The translations under genes were made by a program, and so were the position numbers. The notes beneath the pieces are model-generated. The model saw only the letters and a list, made by a program, of their open reading frames with translations. It searched no databases and was not told where the DNA came from. This document shows positions 17,686-25,033 of a DNA stretch of 50,735 bases, in pieces (position 1 is the stretch's first letter; every line of letters starts with the position of its first letter). Source of the DNA: an uncultured Lachnospiraceae bacterium (GTDB lineage Bacteria; Bacillota; Clostridia; Lachnospirales; Lachnospiraceae); contig CACWHK010000019.1 in the NCBI GenBank assembly GCA_902760755.1, forward strand, positions 1 to 50,735. Reading direction: 5' to 3'.

Positions 17686-18579
17686 CTACCAGTTAGTGTA
17701 GATATCGATTGTGCCGTAGGAGCAACCCGTATCATAAACCTTTGCAGGTCCGAGGGTGGTCATCAGCGTGCTGTACAGCTTCATGTATCTTGTGCTTGCT
17801 GCCACACAGATATAACCCTCTTCGTCACGGATGGTTCCGTCCTTTGCAACATGCTTACCGGGGATCTTTACTGCGGTTACGGTCTGGCCCGGCTCATTTG
17901 TGGAGTACCAGGTCTCCTTATGTCCGTTGTAGTAAACCACACCTCTGGATCTTGTAAGATATCCTTCTTCTCTCTGATACGGTTCGGAGTAGAGAAGCCA
18001 TACGCCCTCATAGGAAGCGCCGGTTGCATCACTCACGCCCTCGATCTCTGCGGGATCCATGTAAACACCGGATGCATCGAATACATATTCAACGCCGTCG
18101 ATATTGATTCCGCCGATCACCATTTCGCCGTCTTCATCGAAGTAGTACCAGTTTCCGTTGTACTTCTTCCAGCCTGTCAGCATGGTTCCGTTGCTTCGGA
18201 AGTAATACCAGTTGCCGGAGAGCTTCTTCCATCCGGTCTTCATGGCACCGTTGGAGGAAAAGAAATACCAGTCTGCATCCTCCTGCAGCCAGCCGGTCTT
18301 CATAGCCCCGCTGCTGTTCAGGTAATACTTCTTGTTTCCGTCCTGCAGCCATCCGGTCTGCATGATACCCTCTTCATCGAAGTAATACCACTTCTTACCG
18401 AAGTTCATCCAGCCTGTCTGAACTTCACCTTCTTCATTGTAATAGTACCAGTTGTTGTCCTGCTCTTTCCAAGTGTTTGTAACACTTGCTTCTGCAGCAC
18501 TTGCCTGCATGGGAACCGAGAGAACGGTTGTTGCTGCCAGGGCAAATGTCACGATCTTTCGCAGCCATTTCTGTTTCAT
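17686..18579 (-). CDS. Secreted protein with cell-wall-binding repeats and a 3D-like C-terminal domain
   Basis: 297 residues from MKQKWLRKIV. Sec signal peptide with cleavage after the ASA near residue 28. Residues about 36-170 contain seven cell-wall-binding (choline-binding type) repeats of about 20 residues with the pattern NWYYFDEDGxMxTGW. The C-terminal 110 residues (GVVYYNGHKETWY...VYDTGCSYGTIDIYTNW) resemble the 3D domain found in Clostridia wall hydrolases, with the DTG and ID residues kept. It probably binds and trims peptidoglycan or teichoic-acid-bearing wall. Start chosen because GGAG lies 6 bases before it; four codons upstream another ATG lacks a ribosome site. Shares promoter design with the next gene. 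Confidence 0.85.
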   Translation of the reverse strand: MKQKWLRKIVTFALAATTVLSVPMQASAAEASVTNTWKEQDNNWYYYNEEGEVQTGWMNFGKKWYYFDEEGIMQTGWLQDGNKKYYLNSSGAMKTGWLQEDADWYFFSSNGAMKTGWKKLSGNWYYFRSNGTMLTGWKKYNGNWYYFDEDGEMVIGGINIDGVEYVFDASGVYMDPAEIEGVSDATGASYEGVWLLYSEPYQREEGYLTRSRGVVYYNGHKETWYSTNEPGQTVTAVKIPGKHVAKDGTIRDEEGYICVAASTRYMKLYSTLMTTLGPAKVYDTGCSYGTIDIYTNW

Positions 18580-18666
18580 AAAAATCTCCATTCAATCATT
18601 ACGTACGCGTCATACTCTCGTAATTATTCCGCACGATTTCTTAACACTTTTTTCGCAATTATGGTG

Positions 18667-18695
18667 ATTATACACTCTTTGAAACAGAAATGCAA
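18667..18695 (-). promoter_or_regulatory. Promoter of the 3D-like wall protein gene
   Basis: Minus strand: -35 TTGCAT (18690-18695), 17-bp spacer, -10 TATAAT (18667-18672), about 90 bp before the start. The first nine bases from -35 (TTGCATTTC) are the same as in the promoter of the neighbouring SleB-like gene. Confidence 0.8.
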
Positions 18696-18720
18696 CATTT
18701 TTTTAAACTTTTGTAATAAT

Positions 18721-19764
18721 TTAATAAAAATGATGTCCGCAATTGTCAGTAAACATATAAGGACGACCGCAGAATGTCTCGCGCCAGGTCATGCTGTGGA
18801 AGAACAGCGCACCCTGGGCCGTGTCTCCGTTTGCGATCACGTAATTCACTGCTTCTATGGTACTTTCGGAGATATCCTCCCTGCGATATGCGAACTGATA
18901 TTTCGCGGTTACCACATCATACGGGGTCTTTCCGAAGTTCCCTGCGGATACGCGGTTCATGATGACGGATGCCACGTGAGTCTTGCTCTCGAAATCACAG
19001 TCTCTGGTCTCCGTCTCCACGCAGCGCTGCATGTAAAGCAGATCCTGCTCCGTGAAATCCGTGTAGGCCCAGGCGGAGCCACCAGTCGTCTCCTGCCCGT
19101 TCCCGGCGTCCTCAGTGCCCTGCTCGTTGGGGTCCACATAGCAGCCGGATGCGTCGAAGACGTACTCTACGCCATTGATCGTGATGCTTCCGATCACCAT
19201 CTCGCCGTCTTCATTCATGTAGTACCAGTTTCCGCCGTACTTCTTCCAACCTGTCAGCATCGCGCCCGTGCCGCGGAAGAAGTACCACTTGCCGGAAAGC
19301 TTCTTCCATCCGGTCTTCATTGCGCCACTGGATGTAAAGAAGTACCACTTGCCGGCATCCTGCTGCCAGCCTGTCTTCATCATGCCGTTGGACCGGAGGA
19401 AGTACCATTTCCCCTCATCCTGTAACCATCCGGTCTGCATGATCCCGAGTTCATCGAAGAAGTACCAGCGGTTGTTGAAACTCATCCATCCTGTCTGAAG
19501 GAGTCCTTCCTCATTGTAGAAGTACCAGTTGTTGTCCTGCTTTGTCCAGGTATTCGCAAGCGCAGCTGTCTCAGCCGCGGAAGCCTCAGCCTCTTCTGCA
19601 GCGTTTTCCGTCTCCGCTGCAGCATCCTCGCCGGTTGCTTCCCCTGCTCCTACGGTTTCCTCCGAACCGGAAACCTCTGCCGCATCCGCTCTGCCGGTGG
19701 TTCCCAGCAGAGTTGCCGCAACTGCCAACAACAAGATATTGTGTTTCCAACCCCTTTTTTTCAT
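18721..19764 (-). CDS. Secreted cell-wall hydrolase (SleB-like) with cell-wall-binding repeats
   Basis: 347 residues from MKKRGWKHNILLLAVA. A signal peptide (cleavage near AADA, about 29) leads to an Ala/Glu-rich linker, then seven wall-binding repeats (about 73-210; pattern KWYFFRSNGMMKTGW), then a hydrolase domain from about 238: LLYMQRCVETETRDCD, HVASVIMNRV, GALFFHSM and a C-terminal FTDNCGHHFY. This is the SleB/CwlJ hydrolase pattern, with the catalytic glutamate in VETE. SleB-type enzymes cleave peptidoglycan; here the repeats suggest action on the vegetative wall. GGGGTG lies 6 bases before the start at 19764. A longer frame to 19812 has no ribosome site. Confidence 0.9.
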   Translation of the reverse strand: MKKRGWKHNILLLAVAATLLGTTGRADAAEVSGSEETVGAGEATGEDAAAETENAAEEAEASAAETAALANTWTKQDNNWYFYNEEGLLQTGWMSFNNRWYFFDELGIMQTGWLQDEGKWYFLRSNGMMKTGWQQDAGKWYFFTSSGAMKTGWKKLSGKWYFFRGTGAMLTGWKKYGGNWYYMNEDGEMVIGSITINGVEYVFDASGCYVDPNEQGTEDAGNGQETTGGSAWAYTDFTEQDLLYMQRCVETETRDCDFESKTHVASVIMNRVSAGNFGKTPYDVVTAKYQFAYRREDISESTIEAVNYVIANGDTAQGALFFHSMTWRETFCGRPYMFTDNCGHHFY

Positions 19765-19845
19765 CTCTTGCACCCCATATTTTGTAACAGTAACTTCCTC
19801 GTTTTGTAACATTTGTCATAGAAATGTAACATTTGAAGTGTTTTC

Positions 19846-19874
19846 ATTATACAACGCACGTCATGGAAATGCAA
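19846..19874 (-). promoter_or_regulatory. Promoter of the SleB-like hydrolase gene
   Basis: Minus strand: -35 TTGCAT (19869-19874), 17-bp spacer, -10 TATAAT (19846-19851). Between it and the start lie three copies of TGTAAC on the plus strand (near 19786, 19805 and 19825), a word also found in WalR-type sites, though the WalR spacing of 5 bp is not kept. Confidence 0.8.
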
Positions 19875-19919
19875 CAATTAATTTACATAATTTTACAATT
19901 ATGTAAAACATTTTTCGAA

Positions 19920-19967
19920 GGAGACAGGGGACGGTTCTCTGTCTCCTGAGAACCGTCCCCTGTCTCC
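19920..19967. repeat. 20-bp perfect inverted repeat, REP-like, downstream of trpB2
   Basis: Two 20-base arms (19920-19939 and 19948-19967) form a perfect stem around an 8-base loop; the arm core reads GAGACAGGGGACGGTTCT. Loop and flank repeat the word TGTCTCC. It lies 16 bp after the trpB2 stop and may end its transcript, but the composition is that of a dispersed palindromic repeat and no T-run follows. Confidence 0.6.
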
Positions 19968-19983
19968 TGTCTCCTTCCAATTA

Positions 19984-21363
19984 TTAACCTTCCACCTTCG
20001 GAAGCTTTGCAACGGAGGCTGCGATCTCCTCATCCGTGGGGATGTAATCGCTCATCTCACCGTCATTATACTTCTGGTAAGCTACCAGGTCGAAGTATCC
20101 GGTTCCGGTGAGACCGAAGACGATGGTCTTCTCCTCGCCGGTCTCAGCACATTTCTTAGCCTCATCGATGGCAACGCGGATCGCATGGGAGCTCTCCGGT
20201 GCGGGAAGGATTCCCTCGGTCCGTGCGAAGAACTCAGCAGCCTCGAATACCTCGGTCTGCTCAACGCTGGTTGCCTCCATATATCCGTCATGATACAGCT
20301 GGGAAAGGGTGCTGCTCATGCCGTGGAAGCGAAGGCCTCCTGCATGGTTTGCGGAGGGAATGAAGCTGGAGCCCAGGGTGTACATCTTTGCCAGCGGGCA
20401 GATCATACCCGTGTCGCAGAAGTCGTACGCAAAGGTTCCTCTTGTGAAGCTCGGGCAGGATGCCGGCTCTACGGCGATGATGCGGTAATCTGCCTCTCCG
20501 CGAAGCTTCTCGCCCATGAACGGTGCGATGAGTCCGCCCAGGTTGGATCCGCCGCCTGCGCAGCCGATGATGATGTCCGGCTTGATGCCGTACTTATCCA
20601 GTGCGATCTTGGTCTCAAGACCGATCACGGACTGATGCAGCAGTACCTGATTCAGTACGCTTCCCAGTACGTAACGGTAGCCCGGATTCTTGGTTGCAAC
20701 CTCAACTGCCTCGGAGATGGCGCAGCCAAGGCTTCCGGTGGTTCCCGGGAACTCAGCCAGGATCTTGCGTCCGATCTCTGTGGTATCCGACGGAGACGGA
20801 ACCACCGATGCACCGTAGGTTCTCATAACCTCGCGGCGGAAGGGCTTCTGCTCGTAGGAAACCTTAACCATGTATACCTTGCAGTCAAGGCCGAGATATG
20901 CGCATGCCATGGACAGTGCGGTACCCCACTGACCTGCTCCGGTCTCGGTGGTAACACCCTTCAGGCCCTGCTTCTTAGCATAGTATGCCTGAGCGATTGC
21001 GGAATTCAGCTTGTGGCTTCCGCTGGTGTTATTTCCCTCAAATTTGTAGTAGATCTTTGCCGGTGTCTTCAGCTTCTCCTCAAGGCAATATGCCCGAACC
21101 AGCGGTGACGGACGGAACATTTTATAGAAATCCCGAATCTCCTGGGGGATCTCGATAAATGCCGTGTCATCGTCCAGCTCCTGCTTCACCAGCTCTTCGC
21201 AGAAGATCGGGGTCAGCTCCTCGGCTGTAAGCGGCTGTCCTGTTCCGGGATTCAGCAGCGGTGCCGGCTTCACCTTCATGTCGGAGCGCATGTTGTACCA
21301 TGCCTTCGGCATCTCGTCTTCTGTGAGGTAAATCTTGTACGGGATCTTCTGTTCTTCTGCCAT
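19984..21363 (-). CDS. trpB: Tryptophan synthase beta chain, TrpB2 type
   Basis: 459 residues, longer than TrpB1 (about 400) and matching the TrpB2 (TrpB-like) group. Visible: GSHKLNSA with the PLP lysine K118, TETGAGQWG with catalytic glutamate E140, and GCAGGGSNLGG for phosphate binding. TrpB2 enzymes condense serine with indole, often without a TrpA partner; none is adjacent here. It is expressed behind a T-box leader whose specifier reads UGG, which supports a tryptophan role. GGAGGA lies about 9 bases before the ATG. A palindromic repeat follows the stop. Confidence 0.95.
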   Translation of the reverse strand: MAEEQKIPYKIYLTEDEMPKAWYNMRSDMKVKPAPLLNPGTGQPLTAEELTPIFCEELVKQELDDDTAFIEIPQEIRDFYKMFRPSPLVRAYCLEEKLKTPAKIYYKFEGNNTSGSHKLNSAIAQAYYAKKQGLKGVTTETGAGQWGTALSMACAYLGLDCKVYMVKVSYEQKPFRREVMRTYGASVVPSPSDTTEIGRKILAEFPGTTGSLGCAISEAVEVATKNPGYRYVLGSVLNQVLLHQSVIGLETKIALDKYGIKPDIIIGCAGGGSNLGGLIAPFMGEKLRGEADYRIIAVEPASCPSFTRGTFAYDFCDTGMICPLAKMYTLGSSFIPSANHAGGLRFHGMSSTLSQLYHDGYMEATSVEQTEVFEAAEFFARTEGILPAPESSHAIRVAIDEAKKCAETGEEKTIVFGLTGTGYFDLVAYQKYNDGEMSDYIPTDEEIAASVAKLPKVEG

Positions 21364-21444
21364 GGTTTTGTCCTCCTTTTCCTTATTCCGCCCGATCTGT
21401 TCGGTGCGGGTACCTTGAGCAGAGTGCTGGGAACAGGATACAAA

Positions 21445-21744
21445 AAGACCTGTCCCAAACAGTTGCTGCTGGGACAGGCCTGAAGATTCTCAGCCTGCGG
21501 TGCCACCCGGCTTGATGCTTCCGCATCCACTTAGTGCACACATTCATGTGCCGGACTTTGATCACGGAGATCCACACTCCGGCTTCCATACTGCATCCGA
21601 TGAACTGCGGGAATCCGCAATCTGCCCGGATCTTCCGGTCGCCCTCAGAAGTCCATTCAGCGAAGACATACCTGCCGCAGTCTCATCCCCTGCAGCTCTC
21701 TGTGAAAGCAGTGGTTCCGCTTACTTACTCTTCTTCAACGGTTT
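21445..21744 (-). promoter_or_regulatory. T-box riboswitch, tryptophan (UGG specifier), controlling trpB2
   Basis: Minus-strand leader of about 380 nt. Near the 5' end GAAGAGTAAGTA holds the AGTA box. The 3' side of stem I reads GAATGGACTTCTGAG with specifier TGG at 21653-21655 followed by a purine. The T-box itself, GGGTGGCACCGCAGG, is at 21494-21508; its variable base is C, able to pair with the G73 discriminator of bacterial tRNA-Trp. The terminator is a 9-bp stem CCTGTCCCA/TGGGACAGG followed by TCTTTTTG (about 21445-21480). Uncharged tRNA-Trp should stabilise the antiterminator and switch trpB2 on. Confidence 0.93.
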
Positions 21745-21749
21745 GTTCG

Positions 21750-21778
21750 ATTATACTATATGTTTCCCTGTATTTCAA
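21750..21778 (-). promoter_or_regulatory. Promoter of the T-box-trpB2 transcript
   Basis: Minus strand: -35 TTGAAA (21773-21778), 17-bp spacer, -10 TATAAT (21750-21755). The predicted transcript start near 21743 lies just before the T-box stem I. Confidence 0.85.
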
Positions 21779-21829
21779 CCACAAATTCTCTTCCGGCCTG
21801 AACCCTTAGCGACAGCCACAGCACTACGG

Positions 21830-22342
21830 CTATGCCATCAGCGGTCCACCGCTCAGCCTCTTTTCGATCACCAGGACATTTCTTCCGTCCTTATAATCAT
21901 AATCCACTCGATCCATGGTCTTCCTTACCAGGAAGATCCCGAATCCCCCTTCCTTCTCCAGGAAATGAATATCGGCATTCTCCGTATTCATAGCCAGAGG
22001 ATTGAAGGGTGTTCCTGTATCCACGAAACAGATCGAAACCGTAGAGGCTTCACCGGAGATCTTACAGCTGATCTTCGCACAGCCCACCATATTCTCGTAA
22101 GCATAGGAACATATGTTGATGAATATCTCTTCCACTGCCAGCCGGATCTGATGCAGTTCACGCTTATTACAGCCAAACCGCAGGATCTTCTGATCTATGA
22201 ATTCCTGCACCGGATAGAGGGCTTCCTCCACTGCTTCCACAGTGATGGAATTCTCGTCCCGTTCAACGAAATATTCACAATCCTGCGGCGGGCCTCCCAG
22301 ATGGAAATACTCTACTCCATCCGAGTGGATTGCCTCTTCCAT
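21830..22342 (-). CDS. RsbW/SpoIIAB-like ATP-binding anti-sigma (or switch) kinase
   Basis: 170 residues, a stand-alone HATPase_c domain. N-box RLAVEEIFINICSYAYE (67-83, E71 and N76), G1 DTGTPFNP (108-115) and G2 GGFGIFLVR (132-140). In this family the kinase binds a sigma factor or other partner and phosphorylates a STAS-domain antagonist on serine. A STAS protein is encoded at 30760-31059 in the same minus-strand block, a plausible partner. No sigma factor or PP2C phosphatase gene was seen in the window, so the target is open. Excellent AAGGAGGA ribosome site 6 bases before the ATG. It is separated from the Asn-rich gene by 136 bp. Confidence 0.88.
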   Translation of the reverse strand: MEEAIHSDGVEYFHLGGPPQDCEYFVERDENSITVEAVEEALYPVQEFIDQKILRFGCNKRELHQIRLAVEEIFINICSYAYENMVGCAKISCKISGEASTVSICFVDTGTPFNPLAMNTENADIHFLEKEGGFGIFLVRKTMDRVDYDYKDGRNVLVIEKRLSGGPLMA

Positions 22343-22418
22343 GCTCTCCTCCTTATCTCATGATCTAACGAATACTATGATGCTGCAGTCAAAAGGTATG
22401 TTGCCCCCGGCTAATGAT

Positions 22419-22454
22419 CCGCAGCACCCACACTACGTGTGTAATGTGCTGCGG
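22419..22454. other. Stem-loop between the Asn-rich gene and the RsbW-like gene
   Basis: CCGCAGCAC (22419-22427) pairs with GTGCTGCGG (22446-22454), with an inner ACAC/GTGT. No T-run follows on the minus strand, so it is a weak terminator or a processing/stability hairpin. Confidence 0.45.
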
Positions 22455-22478
22455 GAACACCCACGACTCCTGTCAAAA

Positions 22479-24152
22479 TCAGACCAGATTCCGCGGTTGC
22501 TTCGGGCGAAGCGAATTCGCTCTTCTCCGAACGGGGATTCTCTCCGGATCCGGATTTCGTTCAGCATTTGCATTCTTGTTCGCATTCTTGTTAGCGTTTG
22601 CGTTGTCATTTGCTTTCTGATTTGCCTTCGGACGATCGGCTTCCCTCTGCTGCTCCGGTTTCGCAGCCTCAGCCTGTCGCGCCGGTTTCTGCAGATTCTG
22701 CATCCGGCGACGGTGCTCTGCAAGGGAGCGCCCATGCTTCATAATATATTCCTTCTGCAGGCGTCCCACATCATCCACCGAAAAAGGCTTGCCCTTCTGT
22801 ATCTCCTTCATTCCCGCCTGCACTACCTGCTGTGTCAGCTCATGACCGGCGATATTCTGCATCTCCATCCGTGTAGGCTCCAGATTCCTGTCCATCCGCT
22901 TCTTCGCCTTAACGATGGAATCTCCGGGCTTCATCTGTACATTCTTCTCCAGGGAGCGCATACGATTCATGTAGAACATGGTACGGCATACCGCATCCTC
23001 CAGGACCTCCCGCACCACCGGATCCTTGGCCCCGGCCTGATTCAGGGAATCGTAGGTCTCACGCATCTCATCCAGCTTCCGGCTGCAGCTTTTCTGCAGC
23101 TCCTCCTGGTGCTTCTTCAGCTCCTTCTCATACATCTTCTGGCGCATGAGGTTGATCTCTTTCTGAATATCCATGATGGCTGAGATCCGCTGCTGCTCAT
23201 ACCTTGAAGTCTTCACCTTACCCTTTGCATCCGTGCGACCACGAAGAGCTGCCTGCTTCTTCTCCAGGTACTTCGATGTTGACTTATATACATTCATGGT
23301 AAGATGTTCGTACATCGTCATCTCATCGGCATTCATGGCCGTCCTTCCCTTCATGGTCTGAAGGAACTGATCCAGCTTATAGAGATCCTGTTTGATCTTT
23401 CGAAATTCAGGAGATGAGAAGCCCCGACGGGCCCCGAAGGTCACCTCTCGTGTCAGATACCGCAGCATCCTTATACGGTCTGCCTGCTCAGCCATCAGTC
23501 CTCCGTCCAGCTCATCCTGGGGATTCACCCGGACAAGAGGACGTTTCGCCGGCTTTGCATTTGGCCGGGCCGCTCCCTGTGCCTGAGGTCTCCGCTGACG
23601 GTTCCGCTGACGGTTCTGCTGTGCAGCCTGCCCCCGACGGTGCTGATCCAGATTGGCAGCCTCCTGATTTCGACGAAGCTGATCCTGCTGCTGTGCAGCC
23701 TGAACATTGTTCTGTGCCGCCTCCTGCCGGTTGGCGTTATTGTTCGCGTTATTGTTGACGTTATTATTAGCGTTAACGTTGGGGTTATTATTGGCGTTAA
23801 CGTTGGCGTTATTATTGACGTTATTGTTGACGTTATTGTTGACGTTATTATTGACGTTAACGTTGGCGTTATTGTTGACGTTATTGTTGACGTTAACGTT
23901 GGCGTTATTGTTAACGTTAACATTAGCGTTATTGTTAACGTTTGGATTCTGAGGATTCTGCAGATTTGCACCCTGCTGTTGGTTCAGGTTTGCCTCATTC
24001 TGCGGAGCCTGCTGAATTACATTCTGTTGTTGATTCTGGTCTGCCGCATTCTGCGGATTCTGCTGATCCACGTTCTGCGGCGGATTCTCATTCTGCTGCG
24101 GATTTACGTTCTGTTCGTTGTTATTGGCATTTTGTTGATCTCGTCTCGGCAT
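22479..24152 (-). CDS. Asn/Gln-rich, basic, helical protein; candidate cargo of the secretion system
   Basis: 557 residues, no signal peptide or membrane helix. Residues 7-155 are almost only N, Q, V, A and P, with a core (about 70-141) of NVNNNANVNV-type units coded by short GTT/AAC/GTC repeats. Residues 156-210 are Arg/Gln-rich, 215-480 look alpha-helical with coiled-coil stretches (KKQAALRGR, KELKKHQEELQKS), and the tail (480-557) is rich in K, R and N with a NANANKNANKNANA repeat. Net charge is clearly positive. No known family recognised. Last gene of the operon headed by the giant secreted protein; AGGAGG lies 8 bases before the ATG. Its place in a regulated secretion block suggests a structural or exported role, which is inference. 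Confidence 0.85.
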   Translation of the reverse strand: MPRRDQQNANNNEQNVNPQQNENPPQNVDQQNPQNAADQNQQQNVIQQAPQNEANLNQQQGANLQNPQNPNVNNNANVNVNNNANVNVNNNVNNNANVNVNNNVNNNVNNNVNNNANVNANNNPNVNANNNVNNNANNNANRQEAAQNNVQAAQQQDQLRRNQEAANLDQHRRGQAAQQNRQRNRQRRPQAQGAARPNAKPAKRPLVRVNPQDELDGGLMAEQADRIRMLRYLTREVTFGARRGFSSPEFRKIKQDLYKLDQFLQTMKGRTAMNADEMTMYEHLTMNVYKSTSKYLEKKQAALRGRTDAKGKVKTSRYEQQRISAIMDIQKEINLMRQKMYEKELKKHQEELQKSCSRKLDEMRETYDSLNQAGAKDPVVREVLEDAVCRTMFYMNRMRSLEKNVQMKPGDSIVKAKKRMDRNLEPTRMEMQNIAGHELTQQVVQAGMKEIQKGKPFSVDDVGRLQKEYIMKHGRSLAEHRRRMQNLQKPARQAEAAKPEQQREADRPKANQKANDNANANKNANKNANAERNPDPERIPVRRRANSLRPKQPRNLV

Positions 24153-24174
24153 GGCGTCTTCCTCCTGTTACTTC

Positions 24175-25026
24175 TTACGCATCACCGGATTCCTCCTGAT
24201 TGCCTTTCTGCTTTCCCTTCTTCTTACTCTTCCTTCCGGGCTGTTCTGCCTCTTCCTTCTGCAGTTCTTCCTGCTCAAAGGCATCCAGATCCTTCTCCAT
24301 GGCTTCCAGGCGAAGGCGTTCCTCCTCCCGGATTCTTTCCTCGAACTTCCGGTCCTCTTCCTTCTCAGCGTCCTTCGCAGCCCGGATCCTGTTCTTCTCT
24401 TCCTCCCGGGCAGCCCGGCGCTCCTCCTGCTGCTTCTTCCGTTCTTCCTTCCGCTTCAGCTTCGCCTCCCGTTCACGTTCATCCCGGGACAGGAAGCTGC
24501 CGGTGACCCTTTCAAACTGCCGGATGGCCAGCCGCGCTGCCAACCGTGATGTCAGACACCGGGCGGTGAAAGCAGACAGCTGCAGGTCTCCTTTCTCATT
24601 TTCATAAAAAGCAAGCACCACCGGATAGAAGATATAGGAACGGATCTGGCAGCCGTGCACATTCTCCTTTGCGAAGAAATGGATCCCTCTTCCGATATTC
24701 GAGAACGCCTTCTCCGAATCGTAGAGTGCCTTTGTATGGTTCGTCGTGGACACATACTTCCGCTTCACATGGGTAACCCCCAGAGTCCGAAGCCGTCCGG
24801 CGCCGTCCGCCGGCCCCCAGGCCGGACCGGGATCATCCATGGGGATCATCTTCCCTTCCCGGTCCAGTTCCACGTAACCCAGGAGCACATGATAGGCTTC
24901 CATCAATATGGGATTGTTTCTACTTCTGCTCGACAGCACAGTTCTATCCTCATCTAAGGATCTGTCACAGATCAACCTGAACCTCCTGCTTGTACTTCGC
25001 AATCTGTTCAATTCATTCTGCGACAA
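24175..25026 (-). CDS. Highly charged protein of unknown function
   Basis: Up to 283 residues. The first 170 residues form a globular part (MEAYHVLLGYVELD, RSYIFYPVVLAFYENEKGDLQLS) and the rest is a long charged helix (KRKEERKKQQEERRAAREEEKNRIRAAKDAEKEE, shown here only as its general make-up of K, R, E, Q and A) ending in a KSKKKGKQKG tail. No signal peptide. No family recognised. The start is uncertain: the frame opens with TTG at 25026 right after a TAG GAG, so the AGGAG site would touch the start; an internal TTG at 24975 has AGGAGG six bases upstream. It sits 7 bases after the giant secreted protein gene and 22 bases before the Asn-rich gene. Confidence 0.75.
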   Translation of the reverse strand: MSQNELNRLRSTSRRFRLICDRSLDEDRTVLSSRSRNNPILMEAYHVLLGYVELDREGKMIPMDDPGPAWGPADGAGRLRTLGVTHVKRKYVSTTNHTKALYDSEKAFSNIGRGIHFFAKENVHGCQIRSYIFYPVVLAFYENEKGDLQLSAFTARCLTSRLAARLAIRQFERVTGSFLSRDEREREAKLKRKEERKKQQEERRAAREEEKNRIRAAKDAEKEEDRKFEERIREEERLRLEAMEKDLDAFEQEELQKEEAEQPGRKSKKKGKQKGNQEESGDA

Positions 25027-25033
25027 CTCCTAA

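Noticed and set aside
19786-19830. WalR binding site from repeated TGTAAC words
   Set aside because: The copies are about 20 bp apart rather than separated by 5 bp as in the WalR consensus.
18667-19874. SARP-type operators at the two wall-protein promoters
   Set aside because: They share TGTTGC with the operators but lack the second heptamer and have a normal 17-bp spaced -35/-10 instead.
23640-24549. Plus-strand frames with hydrophobic Val/Ile/Leu repeats opposite the Asn-rich gene
   Set aside because: They are the complement of the Asn/Val codon repeats, without ribosome sites or domain signals.
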